From positions 16,611,276-16,675,275 of the forward strand of contig OY783198.1 of assembly GCA_963678675.1 (NCBI GenBank): a stretch of 64,000 bases of DNA. The letters run 5' to 3'. The notes beneath the pieces are model-generated. The model ran no database searches and had not been told where the DNA came from. It worked only from the letters and a program-made list of their open reading frames with translations. This document shows positions 22,641-33,788 of this stretch, piece by piece. Source of the stretch: Xiphydria camelus. Its lineage: Eukaryota; Arthropoda; Insecta; Hymenoptera; Xiphydriidae. Position numbers and translations under genes: made by a program. Numbering within the stretch: the first letter of the stretch is position 1; every line of letters starts with the position of its first letter.

Positions 22641-23020
22641 TTGAATGTTTAGTTGTTTTTCAAAATCAATAAAATATTTCCATTCGCGAAACGATTAACC
22701 TCGCGTTTATTTCGATCCTCGGACGCGCTTGTTAATAAAATGTAAAAATTCAGTGTAATCGGAGCTATGAATCTCAATAGTGGTGAATGTGACAGACGCT
22801 CCGTATAGTTTAATAATCGTTTGTTTTTTTTCGATAATCGGGATAGTGAACGGATGCAGTGCTGTGTTTCTCTGGTTGCCTGTGCATAAAGAGCAGGAAA
22901 GGAGACGGCAGTATCTCAGAAGAATTACCATCAGATAAGTTTAATTTCCATCTGACAGCTTTAACCTCACTTTCGATGGAAGGACAATTATCTTTGTGAT
23001 AAATCTATTTTTTGTTTCAG
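22641..23020. other. Unassigned sequence
   Basis: Two overlapping minus frames of 74 and 86 codons have no known motif. Nothing more is supported. Confidence 0.35.
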
Positions 23021-23290
23021 CGTCATGCGAGCACGAGACGAATCGATGGCTTTTCTTCTCTGTCACAATCAAAGCCGTGGGAGAAAAATAGGAGATGCAA
23101 TGGAATTGGATCACAACAATCAAGTAATTACTTTTTATCATTATTTTTTCTCTATCGATATATTTCCTCTTTCGTACTATTACAAGTTCCAATTTACACA
23201 CCGACCTATCAAACCTGAAGTGTACATGTACCTCACTTCTATTTCATCTGTTCTTCATCTCCGTTGTAACGACAGTCAATGAGGAATCAC
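23021..23290 (+). repeat. Family A arm without its partner
   Basis: The family A sequence runs from CAATCAAAGCCGTGGGAG to the CCTCACTTCTATTTCATCT end. It is a solo arm, since no inverted partner lies directly upstream. Confidence 0.7.
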
Positions 23291-23399
23291 TGATACCGAT
23301 TAGGGTTCGAGGGTTATTCCTTATTCTTTCTAGCACAGCATCGATATTTTACTGCACCTGTTTTCTTCTGCGACTTCCTAAAACAATTATAAAAACCCC

Positions 23400-24231
23400 A
23401 TATGATTGTTATTTACAATTTGTTACAGATCGTATGCGAACCCGAGGGGGTTTCTTTCGAACGAAGGATCATCCACTTGTTGTTCCAAGAACCAGTTGCA
23501 TTAGTTCATTTGGCGAGCTGGATCTGCTGTCTCGAGTGCATGGACGTGTGCCACTTTAAATGGATATTTTGTAATTTCCATCGTTACATCAGAGGCGAAG
23601 AAGAGATGAAATAGAAGTGAGGTACATGCACATTTCACGTTTGATAGGTTGGTATATAAATTGGAACTTCTGATAGTATAATACGAAAGAGGAAATATAT
23701 CGATGAAGGAAAAATAATAATAAAGTAGTTATTACATTATTGTAATCTAATTCCATTGTATCCTTTACTTTTCTGCCACGACTTTGATCGTTGATAGTGA
23801 AGAAAAATCAAATTTATTGGTTGATCCATCTACTATCAACAATCAAAGTTGTGGCAGAAAAATAAAGGATACACAATAGAATTGGATTACAATAATGTAG
23901 TAACTACTTTATTATTATTTTTTCTTTATCGATATATTTCCTTTTCGTACTATACTATCAGAAGTTCCAATTTATATACCAACCTATCAAACGTGAAGTG
24001 TACATGTACCTCACTTCTATTTCATCTCTTCTTCGCCTCTGATGTAACAATGGAAATTACAAAATATCCATTTAAAGTGGCACACGTCCATGCACTCGAG
24101 ATAGCAGATCCAGCTCGCCGAATGAACTAATGCAACTGGTTCTTGAAACAACAAGTGGATGATCCCTTGTTCGAAAGAAATCCCCTCGGGTTCGCATACG
24201 ATCTGTAACAAATTGTAAATAACATAATCAT
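23400..24231. repeat. Complete 0.83 kb foldback, families D and A
   Basis: The inverted arms are about 400 bp each, with the centre near 23816. Each arm reads, from outside in: module D (TTTGTTACAGATCGTATGCG), then module A, then GTAGATGGATCAACC-like centre sequence. This is the most complete copy of the family A/D foldback in the window. No transposase is encoded. Confidence 0.88.
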
Positions 24232-25921
24232 TTGCAGTTTCACTATTTAAAATATACCGAACTTACTCAACGTAGAAATTAAGAAACTATATTAATCTGA
24301 GTTAACCAATTCTAATGACAGAATTATTAAAAATGATATATTTCATCTTTCGTATTATACTATCACACAAGTTCCAATTTATATACCGACCTGTCAAACG
24401 TGAAGTGTACATGTACCTCACCTCTATTTCATCTCTTCTTCGCCTCTAGTGTAACGATAGAAATTACAAAATATCATAACTTTTCTGTAACATTTCTGCA
24501 ATATTTTACAATAATCGTGAACACTACCGTATGTTAGAAATATATATTTCTCGATAAAAATTTGAGAATGTTGCGAAACATCATAGAAACGTTTCAGTCT
24601 CATTACGTCGAAAGATCTCCTCGATAAGGTAGAGCTCGATAAGATTGTACTTGTCAGGGCTGAATTATGTAGGGTTTTTATAATTATTTTAGGAAGTCCC
24701 AGAGGAATACAGGTGCAGCAAAATATCGATGCTGTCCTAGAAAGAATGAGGAATAACCCTCGAACCCTAATCGATATCAGTGATTCCTCATTGACGTTCG
24801 TTACACCAGAGTTGAAGAAAAGATGAAATAGAAGTGAGGTACATGTACACTTCAGTTTTAACAGGTCGGTATATAAATTTGAACTTGTGATAGTATAATA
24901 CGAAAGATGAAATATATCACTTTTAGTAATTCTGTCATTATTATCTATAGAATTAGTTAACTCAGATTAATATAGTTTCTTAATTTCTATGTAGAGTAAG
25001 TTGGATATATTTTAAATAGTGAAATACTGAATATAATTGTGTTATTTATAATTTGCTACAGAAATAAACGTACTGCTATTGAATTCCACCCAGAAGGACT
25101 CCAAATCATGTGCGAACCTGAGGGGGTTTCTTTTGAACGAGGGATCGTCCACTTGTTGTTCCAAGAACCAGCTGCATTAGTTTATTCGGTTGGTTAGATC
25201 TGCTGCCTCGAGTGCATGGACGTGCGTTCATCCTTCAATATCCTCCCTACCATGATCTGCTGATTCTAATCTCTGTTGCCACAGCCCGAATGCTCGCCGA
25301 AGGTTATTCCTTATTCTTTCTAGCACAGATCTACCGTATGTCCAATGGCTAGTCGAGCAGGTGCAGCGACCTGAATTTTCCTGAAACTTGACTTCGGCAG
25401 TGTTTTAGTTAAAGGTGGCTTTGGAAGATGGCGCGCATACGAGCGAAACGTTTGAAATATCTAATTTCCCGATAGGTAAAAGCGGGAGGTAGATAAATGC
25501 GGGAGATCGAAGTGTAACCTCAAAATTGTGAATGTTGGAATAATGGTGAGTAATTGTTTGAAACTATAAGACATAATAATTCGGGTTTTTTTCGATGTTC
25601 AACTAAATAACACGACTGATACCTAATTGCAGAGAGAAGCGACTGGCAGTCGTGGAGGAAGGGACTACCGTTAACGTGATCCTCGTCAGAGTGGTCGAGC
25701 TCTGCCTCGGCGACGAAAGGTGCAATTAAAATGAAATGAAAGCCTGAGTCAAGGTGAAAATTGGAAGGCGTGGAAAGAAAACGCGGCAGAGTCGCCAACA
25801 GAAGGAGTGAGTGAAGTGCGAAAGAAAAGTGCAGTGGCGCCGAAAAACGTCGCATGTAGAAGACAGTGACGAACAGCAGCAGCAGCTGGTCGAAGCTGCT
25901 CAACTCCGCACCAGCTCCTGA

Positions 25922-26131
25922 ATGATATCTCGCCGATCGCGATACGCGGCAGCTCCTGTGGACAACGATTCCAGACACTCGAGTCGTAGTCGCAGCAAGG
26001 ACAGCAGCAGCAGCAGCGTCGACGGCAGGGCCACCGTTGAAAAGCGAAGGCAATCCAAGACCGACTCGGATAGCTGTAAGAGAAAGACACATCGGCGGAA
26101 ACATAAAATATCGAAGCAAGACTTGCAATGA
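25922..26131 (+). CDS. Arg/Ser-rich small frame, left arm
   Basis: 69 codons starting MISRRSRYAAAPVDNDS. The middle is rich in RS and SR pairs and in serine (SSRSRSKDSSSSS), and the end is basic (KRKTHRRKHKISK). This composition resembles RS domains of splicing-related proteins or nuclear basic proteins, but is too simple for a family call. It follows an intron-like gap and a leader with short upstream frames. A mirror copy lies at 26481-26690. It may be the captured start of a host gene. Confidence 0.4.
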   Translation: MISRRSRYAAAPVDNDSRHSSRSRSKDSSSSSVDGRATVEKRRQSKTDSDSCKRKTHRRKHKISKQDLQ

Positions 26132-26480
26132 GAGTGTGGTAAGAGGAAGAAGAAAAATGACAGAGACAAGGCGACGAGACGGAGGAGGAAGTCGTCACCA
26201 CGAAGGGTTCCTTAGCTGTCACTACCACCGCCAACACTGCTTCTTCCTTTTTCAGTGAGGCTCCCGTTCTTCTCCACCGTTCACACTCCTGACGTGATGC
26301 CGCTGTCGGGTGTCACAGGAATTCGGCATGATTTACGACTGGGTGTAGACGGCCTGTTCTCTGGAACTGTTCGCACGGTGCTAGTACTGCTACCGTTTCA
26401 GGAACCCTTCGTGGTGACGACTTCCTCCTCCGTCTCGTCGCCTTGTCTCTGTCATTTTTCTTCTTCCTCTTACCACACTC

Positions 26481-26690
26481 TTATTGCAAGTCTTGCTTCG
26501 ATATTTTATGTTTCCGCCGATGTGTCTTTCTCTTACAGCTATCCGAGTCGGTCTTGGATTGCCTTCGCTTTCCAACGGTGGCCCTGCCGTCGACGCTGCT
26601 GCTGCTGCTGTCCTTGCTGCGACTACGACTCGAGTGTCTGGAATCGTTGTCCACAGGAGCTGCCGCGTATCGCGATCGGCGAGATATCAT
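26481..26690 (-). CDS. Arg/Ser-rich small frame, right arm (mirror copy)
   Basis: Reverse-complement twin of 25922-26131 with one residue changed (VEKRR versus VGKRR). The near-identity of the arms means that the two frames diverged very recently or are kept alike by conversion. Confidence 0.4.
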   Translation of the reverse strand: MISRRSRYAAAPVDNDSRHSSRSRSKDSSSSSVDGRATVGKRRQSKTDSDSCKRKTHRRKHKISKQDLQ

Positions 26691-27791
26691 TCAGGAGCTG
26701 GTGCGGAGTTGAGCAGTGTCGACCAGCTGCTGCTGCTGTTCGTCACTGTCTTCTACATGCGACGTTTTTCGGCGCCACTGCACTTTTCTTTCGCACTTCA
26801 CTCACTCCTTCTGTTGGCGACTCTGCCGCGTTTTCTTTCCACGCCTTCCAATTTTCACCTTGACTCAGGCTTTCATTTCATTTTAATTGCACCTTTCGTC
26901 GCCGAGGCAGAGCTCGACCACTCTGACGAGGATCACGTTGACGGTAGTCCCTTCCTCCATGACTGCCAGTCGCTTCTCTCTGCAATTAGGTATCAGTCGT
27001 GTTATTTAGTTGAACATCGAAAAAAAACCCGAATTATTATGTCTTATAGTTTCAAACAATTACTCACCATTATTCCAACATTCACAATTTTGAGGTTACA
27101 CTTCGATCTCCCGCATTTATCTACCTCCCGCTTTTACCTATCGGGAAATTAGATATTTCAAACGTTTCGCTCGTATGCGCGCCATCTTCCAAAGCCACCT
27201 TTAACTAAAACACTGCCGAAGTCAAGTTTCAGGAAAATTCAGGTCGCTGCACCTGCTCGACTAGCCATTGGACATACGGTATATTATAGATGCTGCATCT
27301 GTATTCTTCTGGGACTTCCTAAAATTAGTATAAAAACCCCATATAATTCAGCTCTGACAAGTACAATCTTATCGAGGAAATCTTTCGATGTAATGATTCC
27401 GAAATGTTTCTATGATATTTTGCAACATTCGCGAATTTATCAAGAAATATATATTTCTAACATATACGGTAGTATTCACGAATATTGCAAAATATCGCAG
27501 GAATGTTACAGAAAAGTTACTTACAAAAACGTGCTTTGTGGGATGTAAATGATTATACCAGAGGCGAAGAAGAGATGAAACAAAAGTGAGGTACATGTAC
27601 ATTTCACGCTTGACAGGTCGGTATATAAATTTGAACTTGTGATAGTATAATACGAAAGAGGAAATATATAAATAAAGAAAAAATAATAATAAAGTAGTTA
27701 TTCCATTATTGTAATCCAATTCCATTGTATCCCTTATTTTTCTGCCACGACTTTAATTGTTGATAGTGGATGGATCAGCTAATAAATTTAA

Positions 27792-27951
27792 TTTTTGTCA
27801 CTCAGTGTCAAATACTCGGTTTCATGGGCATCCTCGACGCATGTGAAATCATCTTTCACACACCAATTCGTGAAAAGTTGCGCAGTGCGTGAAATAACCT
27901 GCGCAGTGCGTGAAATCGTCAACCTCGTATTTGACACTTAGTGACAAAAAA
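27792..27951. mobile_element. 160 bp miniature inverted-repeat element
   Basis: The ends TTTTTGTCACTCAGTGTCAA and its near complement enclose a core with a twice-repeated GCGCAGTGCGTGAAAT word. It is absent from the matching site in copy 1 near 1598. Confidence 0.75.
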
Positions 27952-27958
27952 TAGAATT

Positions 27959-28068
27959 CGTTATTCGGTTGTTTCGCGCCGTTCTAACGAGTGTGATTGC
28001 CGTACTCGCTTCGCTCGTGCGGCAAACTTCACACTCGTTAGAAACAGCGCTTCACGCCCTAATAACGA
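27959..28068. mobile_element. 110 bp palindromic element
   Basis: The ends CGTTATT and AATAACG enclose the same ACGAGTGTGATTGC core as the element at 18409-18521. It is absent from copy 1, directly beside the element at 27792. Confidence 0.75.
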
Positions 28069-29532
28069 AAATAACTATTTTATTCACTATCAACAATCAG
28101 TCGCGGCAGAAAAATAAGGGATACAATGGAATTGGATTACAGTAATGTAGTAACTACTTTATTTTTATTTTTTCTTTATCGATATATATTTCCTCTTTCG
28201 TATTATACTATCCCAAGTTCGAATTTATATACCGACCTGTCAAACGTGAAGTGTACATGTACCTCACTTTTATTTCATTAAGTATTACTGCAGAACGAGT
28301 AGGTAAGAAGATTTTCATGAAGACTCATGATTTTTTGACTTGTCATCTCGTACAGGTGCAACCGAAGAGGATCTAGCTCGTGTCCTGTCCACAAAAAGAT
28401 GACTCGATGGACATTGGAGAATGTCAGACTTGTCACCGAGCGCCTATATCCCACGGTACATGAATTGCAATACGCGTTTCTCCTTTCAACTATTCCAGCG
28501 TTAAATAACTTTTACTTCTTTCACAAGCTAATAACCTTTTTTGAACTGTTTCTGGTAGGTGGCAGCGATTGATAATAGCGACTCGTCGTAGACAAGTTCG
28601 TCTATTAAAACTAAAAAGCAATTCGGTGTACCGAACTACTACTGCGATAATGTGCCCGAGCTCACGGTCTATTCTGCGATTTACATTAACGTAATCGTGA
28701 TTATGCTCAGGTGATGGGTGTTCCAAAAGAGGTAAAGTTGATACTAAACATCGGATGCTGTAAGCTGACTTGCTAGTGTATGCTTTGCAACTGGAATATC
28801 ATCGGAGGAATAATTTGTCTACGATTAGTCACAATCATTGATCGCTGCCCCCTACGATGAACAGTTTGTACAAGGTAAATACTTTGAAAGAAGTGAAAGT
28901 TATTTAAAGCAGGAATAATTGAAACGAAAAGCGCATATTGCAATAAATATACCGTGGGTAATAGGCGCTCGGTGACAAGTCTGATATTCTCCGATGTCCA
29001 TCGAGTCATCTTTTTACGGACAGGACACGAGCTAGGTCCTCTTCGGTTGCACCTGTACGAGATGACATGTTAGAGTCTGCAGTAATACTTTATGAGATAA
29101 AAGTGAGGTACATGTACATTTCACATTTGACAGGTCGGTATATAAATTCGAACTTGGAATAGTATAATACGAAAGAGGGACTATATCGATAAAGAGAAAA
29201 TAAGGGATACAATAAAATTGGATTACAATAATGGAGTAACTACTTTAAACACTTGGGGAAACTCACCGAAGGAACCCGAATAATTATCTTAACACTTATA
29301 CACCTGATTTCGAGGTTACATGCATGATTTGACAGCTACCGGGAGATCAGGGGGCCTTTCTCGAGTCACTCGTATCTTTGCGTACACGCAACTCAGCGAA
29401 GAGACCAATCAGGTTCAAGTATTCCGTTGCGGCGGGGGTCCTAATTGGTCTACTCGCTAAGAAACGTATATGCATCTTTGCGAGTAGACCAATCAGGACC
29501 CCCACCACAACGGAATACTTGATCTGCAACAG

Positions 29533-29946
29533 TTAATAGATGATTTTTATTCGCATTGGCATGTTTATGATGATATTTGCAATGAATGTTCTACTCGGAT
29601 TGAAATGAGTCGTAAGGTCAGCATCGAAGCTGTAAATGATGTAGTAATAATTACATTAAATTTATTTATGACTAAGGGCGAAATTTCAGCGGTGCATGCA
29701 AAAGCATTTCTTAAAACTATTCCAACGTCTCGAGTTAATATATGTAACAACATATATACTGTCATAAGTGGTATCTTTACATGTGATGAAACAATTCGTC
29801 ATGGTCATTGGAAGAGTATACTTAGAGTTGAAGGTAAAACGTCTTCATGGATTTCTGTAGACGACCAAAATATAAGAAAAATCCGATGGCTTGTAAATTC
29901 GAAAGCGGTATGTATTTTATTTCTCCAAAATACTAAGGCAAAGTGA
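29533..29946 (+). CDS. Ubiquitin-specific-protease-like C-terminal fragment (open copy)
   Basis: The frame is open for about 137 codons; an internal ATG is at 29605. It has a CNEC pair (residues 16-19), then a hydrophobic VNDVVIITLNLF stretch, and near the end HGHWKSILRVEGK, SWISVDDQNIRK and KAVCILFLQ. In the peptidase C19 fold a His in a GH-aromatic context, an Asp shortly after and a final hydrophobic strand close the catalytic core, so this looks like the C-terminal third of such a domain. The Cys-box half is not present. No intron is evident. Copy 1 (10232-10640) is frameshifted. Confidence 0.5.
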   Translation, partial: LIDDFYSHWHVYDDICNECSTRIEMSRKVSIEAVNDVVIITLNLFMTKGEISAVHAKAFLKTIPTSRVNICNNIYTVISGIFTCDETIRHGHWKSILRVEGKTSSWISVDDQNIRKIRWLVNSKAVCILFLQNTKAK

Positions 29947-30138
29947 AAAATATAAGGGCTCTCTAGTCTATAAATCCCTTTCAAAATATCACGAGAATAA
30001 ATCAAAAGTAAGTAAGTGGTTATAATTAATTGGCTCGTATCGGTATAAAATGTGAGACTTTAATTTTGTGGTAATAGAGAGCTATTCTTCTACATGTACG
30101 TATTCTCCTCATGAATAAATTCCAAAAAGTAATGAAAT

Positions 30139-30859
30139 CCCCCCACAAAAACAGATTCTCTGTAAAAAAAAGACGGCATGTTCATTCAGTGCTAACAAAA
30201 ATTGATACTTACGTAAAATACTCTCCAAAAAAGATTTGAAATCAATTAAGATCGCCATGTTCCAGATTTATATATAAAAAGTAAAAGGCATCATTTGAAA
30301 GGAAAATTATTGTAAATCAAGTTACTAAAAAATTCGACTAAAGAATTTATAAAAAAAAAATTTAATAAAAAAGAACTTGCCGCGTTTTTTTCCTTCAAAA
30401 TAAAAAATTCAGACAGAATTATACTCGATGTTTATGCACTTATGAGATTTCAAATAAATTGATACACTTATATGATACCACCAGTATACCGAATGTCGCA
30501 CGGGAAACCAATCAGGCGGGGGCCTTTTGAATTTCTCTGAATTTGACTTCGGCAGTGCAATTTATGAATTACTCTAGCACCGTCCAAGCACTACCAATTA
30601 TTCGGTATAGTGGACAAAAGATGAAAACTTAAACGCGGCAAGTTCTTTTTTATTACAATTTTTTTTATAAATTCTTTAGTCGAATTTTTTAGTAACTTGA
30701 TTTACAATAATTTTCCTTTCAAATGATGCCTTTTACTTTTTATATATAAATCTGGAACATGGCGATCTTAATTGATTTCAAATCTTTTTTGGAGAGTATT
30801 TTACGTAGGTATCAATTTTTGTTAGCACTGAATGAACATGCCGCCTTTTTTTTACAGAG
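30139..30859. repeat. Foldback repeat, family B, copy 2 of the block
   Basis: Same as 10844-11573, but the right arm stops at ACAGAG without the GGGGGG end. The loop contains CTTCGGCAGTGC and ATACCGAAT words. Confidence 0.88.
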
Positions 30860-32129
30860 TATAAGAATATTACGACCCAGGGGTGCCCCGGATCATGTTT
30901 TCGATCAATATAAGATTGCGATTAAAGAGAAATGCCCTGAAATTTGTTTTCTAAAACGATAAACAATCTTCATATTCCGCCATTTTAACCTATTCATTTC
31001 GTATCCATATGTTAGTGATATAAGATGCCGAAAATACAGCTACGAAGTTACCTGGCAAATACGGCTGTGGTATAGAAATTAATCACTTTTTCCAGTAACA
31101 CTTACCTTCATTTCTACCCTAAGGGCATATCTCCTTAAAGATATAAATAGCACAACAAAACTTCAAAAATCGCGAAGATCGGTTGATCATCGGAGGCGTC
31201 TTCTATTGGCACTATTACCTGATCGTTCGAATATTTTGCGTTCACGTGCAAAACCTGCTTACAGCAGACAAACTTGGTAAGCACTTTTATTGTATAGTTT
31301 TTCATGAAAAATCATGCTACCTGTTCCGAATGCGGCATTAATGATACACTCTGTATATTCCGATCAGAATCTTATCTAGATCAATGATCAAGATAAGATT
31401 CTTCAATAAGAATCCTTCTAAAAATCTTTGAGGATCTTGCATGGGAGTATATTCAAATCTCGTACCTACACAGAATTTCGTAAGATTTTAGCAGGTAAGA
31501 GTACTAGTTTGAATAGATTAAGAGAACTGATGATTGTTTACCCGTGCAGAAAAATATTAGGAGCAGCTGTAATATTGAAATGGCCTTAGGAGGGTAAAGA
31601 TAGAATATCCCTTGAAAATTTTAAAAAGGCAAGATCGCCCTAACGCGAGTCCTTAACTATATGTACCAGTAGAATGCCCCACAAGAACTTGACAGAGCTA
31701 TCGCATCCGCATGTTTCCATCGCCTCCGTAGAAAATAATTATATCGCCCTAATAATATGCCATTGTAGGTATTGCCCAGTATGTGTTAATAATATATGCT
31801 ACGTCGAATAATTTTATAGATTATGCAGCAAAAAAAGAAGAAAGATATTTCAAATTCGTCAAATCTAACCTACTAAAAGAATCAAGCGAAACGTTAGGGC
31901 ATTCATTTAAGAACTTTTTAGGGCCGTGTTACGGAACCCCCAATAGGGTAGAAAATGTAAACTCATTACAGCCTCGATGACACGCTTATTGGGCATTTTG
32001 ACAGGGCCCTAACAAATAAAGGGACAATGACGTAGGACCCTTCCAATCTCCTCAACATTTTTCTGCACGTGTAATGACAACACATAATAGCCGTACATAA
32101 AATCATGCATACGCAAAAATACTTTTAGG
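30860..32129. other. Sequence without recognisable gene
   Basis: AT-rich, with short frames only (67 and 65 codons). A small hairpin, AATCTTATCTAGATCA with its complement, is near 31370-31415. I see no repeat shared with the rest of the window. Confidence 0.4.
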
Positions 32130-32690
32130 CGAGGAAGTATTATCTGTGGATGTCCCTCTCTAAATGTTAGGAAATTAATGCATTATAGATACGACGCTTT
32201 TAATCTCAACATATCTATTTCATCGGATCAAAACCATAAGAGTACCATAGATACGACATCTACTTATCAATTAGTACTTATCGATCTCAGATGGGTTTGC
32301 CTCAGTACGCTGACAGTTGTCACTTGCATTTTTAAAGGAAATGTTGCCCAACGACCAGTGCGTGTCCCATGAACTCAGTACATATATAACTGTTCAGTTG
32401 AGTAACTCGGTTTTATCGTTATTATTATCCCCTCGCTTTCATCCACGTACTATGCGCGTTGTCCCTACAAATTATAGTATGAAGCTAAAGGGGAGCCGAT
32501 AACCACGTCATGCATTTAACTGTACGTTACTGCAGCAGGGCCAACGCTTAAGAAGCTTTGTTTCAATTTCCACAAAATACAATAATTTAAGAATAGAATG
32601 TTACAAATAAAATTCAATAATTAGTTGATTATTTTACTGAAGAAATTGCACTTTAAATTGCTAAAAGTTGACACTTCAGAATTAAAAATG
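32130..32690 (+). repeat. Diverged repeat, inverted partner of 12.9-13.4 kb
   Basis: See 12890-13440. The best-matching part is 32270-32520, including CATCCACGTACTATG and AACTGTTCAGTTGAGTAACT. Confidence 0.6.
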
Positions 32691-32903
32691 CTCTAGATCA
32701 TATTACTTTAAGGCATAACCTTGTACGTCTCTATAGAACATTCCGTAACATCATAGGTAAGTTTGCAGTTATAATGTAAATATAACGACAAATTATAATG
32801 TCATTATAGAGGAAAAACCTGTATATTAATAAAATGCGGAATCGTAGCTATGATAAACAAAATGACATTCTTAAGGTAATACTTCTGTTGCCTGTAGTAG
32901 TTT

Positions 32904-33043
32904 AAAATTAATTTAACTTAACACTAGGTAAAAATAAGGGGGTAATAATGAAGAGGGTTTGAAGAGGAACCGAAACGTCAGACGTGGAGTGATTGTTGTT
33001 ATTGTTTAGCCTGATTATTACCTAGTTAAGTTAAATTAATTTT
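32904..33043. mobile_element. 140 bp miniature inverted-repeat element
   Basis: The ends AAAATTAATTTAACTTAA and its complement enclose a core with GAAACGTCAGACGTGGAG. The terminal arms are about 28 bp. Confidence 0.7.
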
Positions 33044-33059
33044 CAAATGACATTCGTAA

Positions 33060-33290
33060 CACAGTCACACAAAAAACGTGTGGCCGTCACGCGCGGAAGA
33101 AGTGAAACTTCGATACCAGTTTCTCTGAATTTGATTCCGTTGGTATTAGTTTCAATTGGCTCTATGAAGAAGCATTGTAAAAGACTTGTATGGAGCTAAT
33201 TGAAACTGGTACCATCGGAATCAAATTCAGAGAAACTGGTATCGAAGTTTTATTTCTTCCGCGCGTGGCGGCTACACGTTTTGTTTGTTT
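33060..33290. mobile_element. Foldback element with CACAGTCACAC end
   Basis: Left end CACAGTCACACAAAAAACGT. The arms share GCGGAAGAAGTGAAACTTCG and a second inner inverted pair (TTTCTCTGAATTTGATTCC). The outer arm matches that of 58368-58572, while the interiors differ. The right end lacks the CACAGTCACAC tip. Confidence 0.7.
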
Positions 33291-33621
33291 TTTTTATTAA
33301 ATTCAATATGAATTTTTTATGGGCATTAAATGCAGTGTAAGGAATATCACGGTCACGGGATGTATTTTCAACGCCATTGGATCCTCCAGGAACTTGAAAA
33401 TCTTGTGCATTATTTAGTGTTGTGGACTGGTGTTGATCTACATAAGCAGATCCATCAATATTTGATTGTGTTAATTTAATTCTCTCTCTCCATTCTCCAT
33501 TTCGTTCTGTACTAGTTTTAGCTAGTACATTCGTCATCAATTTCTTTACACGTTGCCTATCACGAAACTCTTTTGTCCGTTGTTTTCTTGTTTTTGCCAT
33601 AATAATTTTAATACAACCCAC
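33250..33621 (-). pseudogene. N-terminal fragment of a transposon protein
   Basis: From an ATG at about 33600 the frame reads MAKTRKQRTKEFRDRQRVKK and continues to a stop at 33250 inside the foldback arm. A basic start of this kind followed by a Ser/Thr/Asn-rich region is common at the beginning of Helitron-like and other transposon proteins, but there is no diagnostic motif. A second, diverged copy of the first 20 codons lies directly upstream at about 33675-33735 (AKKATERLKEYSDRQRV), so the start was tandemly duplicated. Confidence 0.4.
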
Positions 33622-33744
33622 ACGCGAAAGAATGTTCAGTGTTCATTGATGTTTACGAAATGGAAAGTTTATTTAACACGTTGCCTGTCACTGTACTCTT
33701 TCAACCGTTCTGTAGCCTTTTTGGCAATAATAATTATAAATTAA

Positions 33745-33788
33745 TACACACACACACACACGCGCGCGTGCGCGCGCGCGCGCGCGCT
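33745..33788 (+). repeat. CA/CG dinucleotide microsatellite
   Basis: ACACAC passes into CGCGCG with one TG interruption. The CG part could adopt left-handed DNA. No function is implied. Confidence 0.95.

Larger units (their letters stand above)
25334..27279. mobile_element. 1.95 kb palindromic transposon with captured exon-like arms
   Basis: The ends CCGTATGTCC and GGACATACGG are flanked by TA (25332-25333, 27280-27281). Copy 1 shows the empty site near 1071. The arms, 25334-26211 and 26401-27279, are about 878 bp of near-perfect inverted repeat around a 189 bp loop. Reading inward, each arm has module M, a donor (GGTGAGT, 25545 on the left), an 85 bp intron-like gap, an acceptor (TTGCAG ending 25632) and a GC-rich, CAG-rich coding-like block. 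No transposase is seen. The long antisense frames (202, 162 and 222 codons) are shadows of the GC-rich block. Confidence 0.85.
24262..30859 (+). repeat. Duplicated repeat block, copy 2
   Basis: It matches copy 1 (1-2205 plus 9223-11573) in order and orientation, with high identity by eye. Subtracting private insertions gives about 4.4 kb for copy 2 and 4.5 kb for copy 1. It lacks the Copia element: at about 28.69 kb the target ATTAA is present once. It carries its own insertions at 25334-27279 and 27792-28068. Confidence 0.88.

Noticed and set aside
25520..27152. Long open frames of 162-222 codons in the 1.95 kb palindrome (minus in the left arm, plus in the right arm)
   Set aside because: They are the antisense of the CAG-rich, GC-rich block and mirror each other. 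Composition explains their length, while the splice signals and RS-rich frame point to the other strand.
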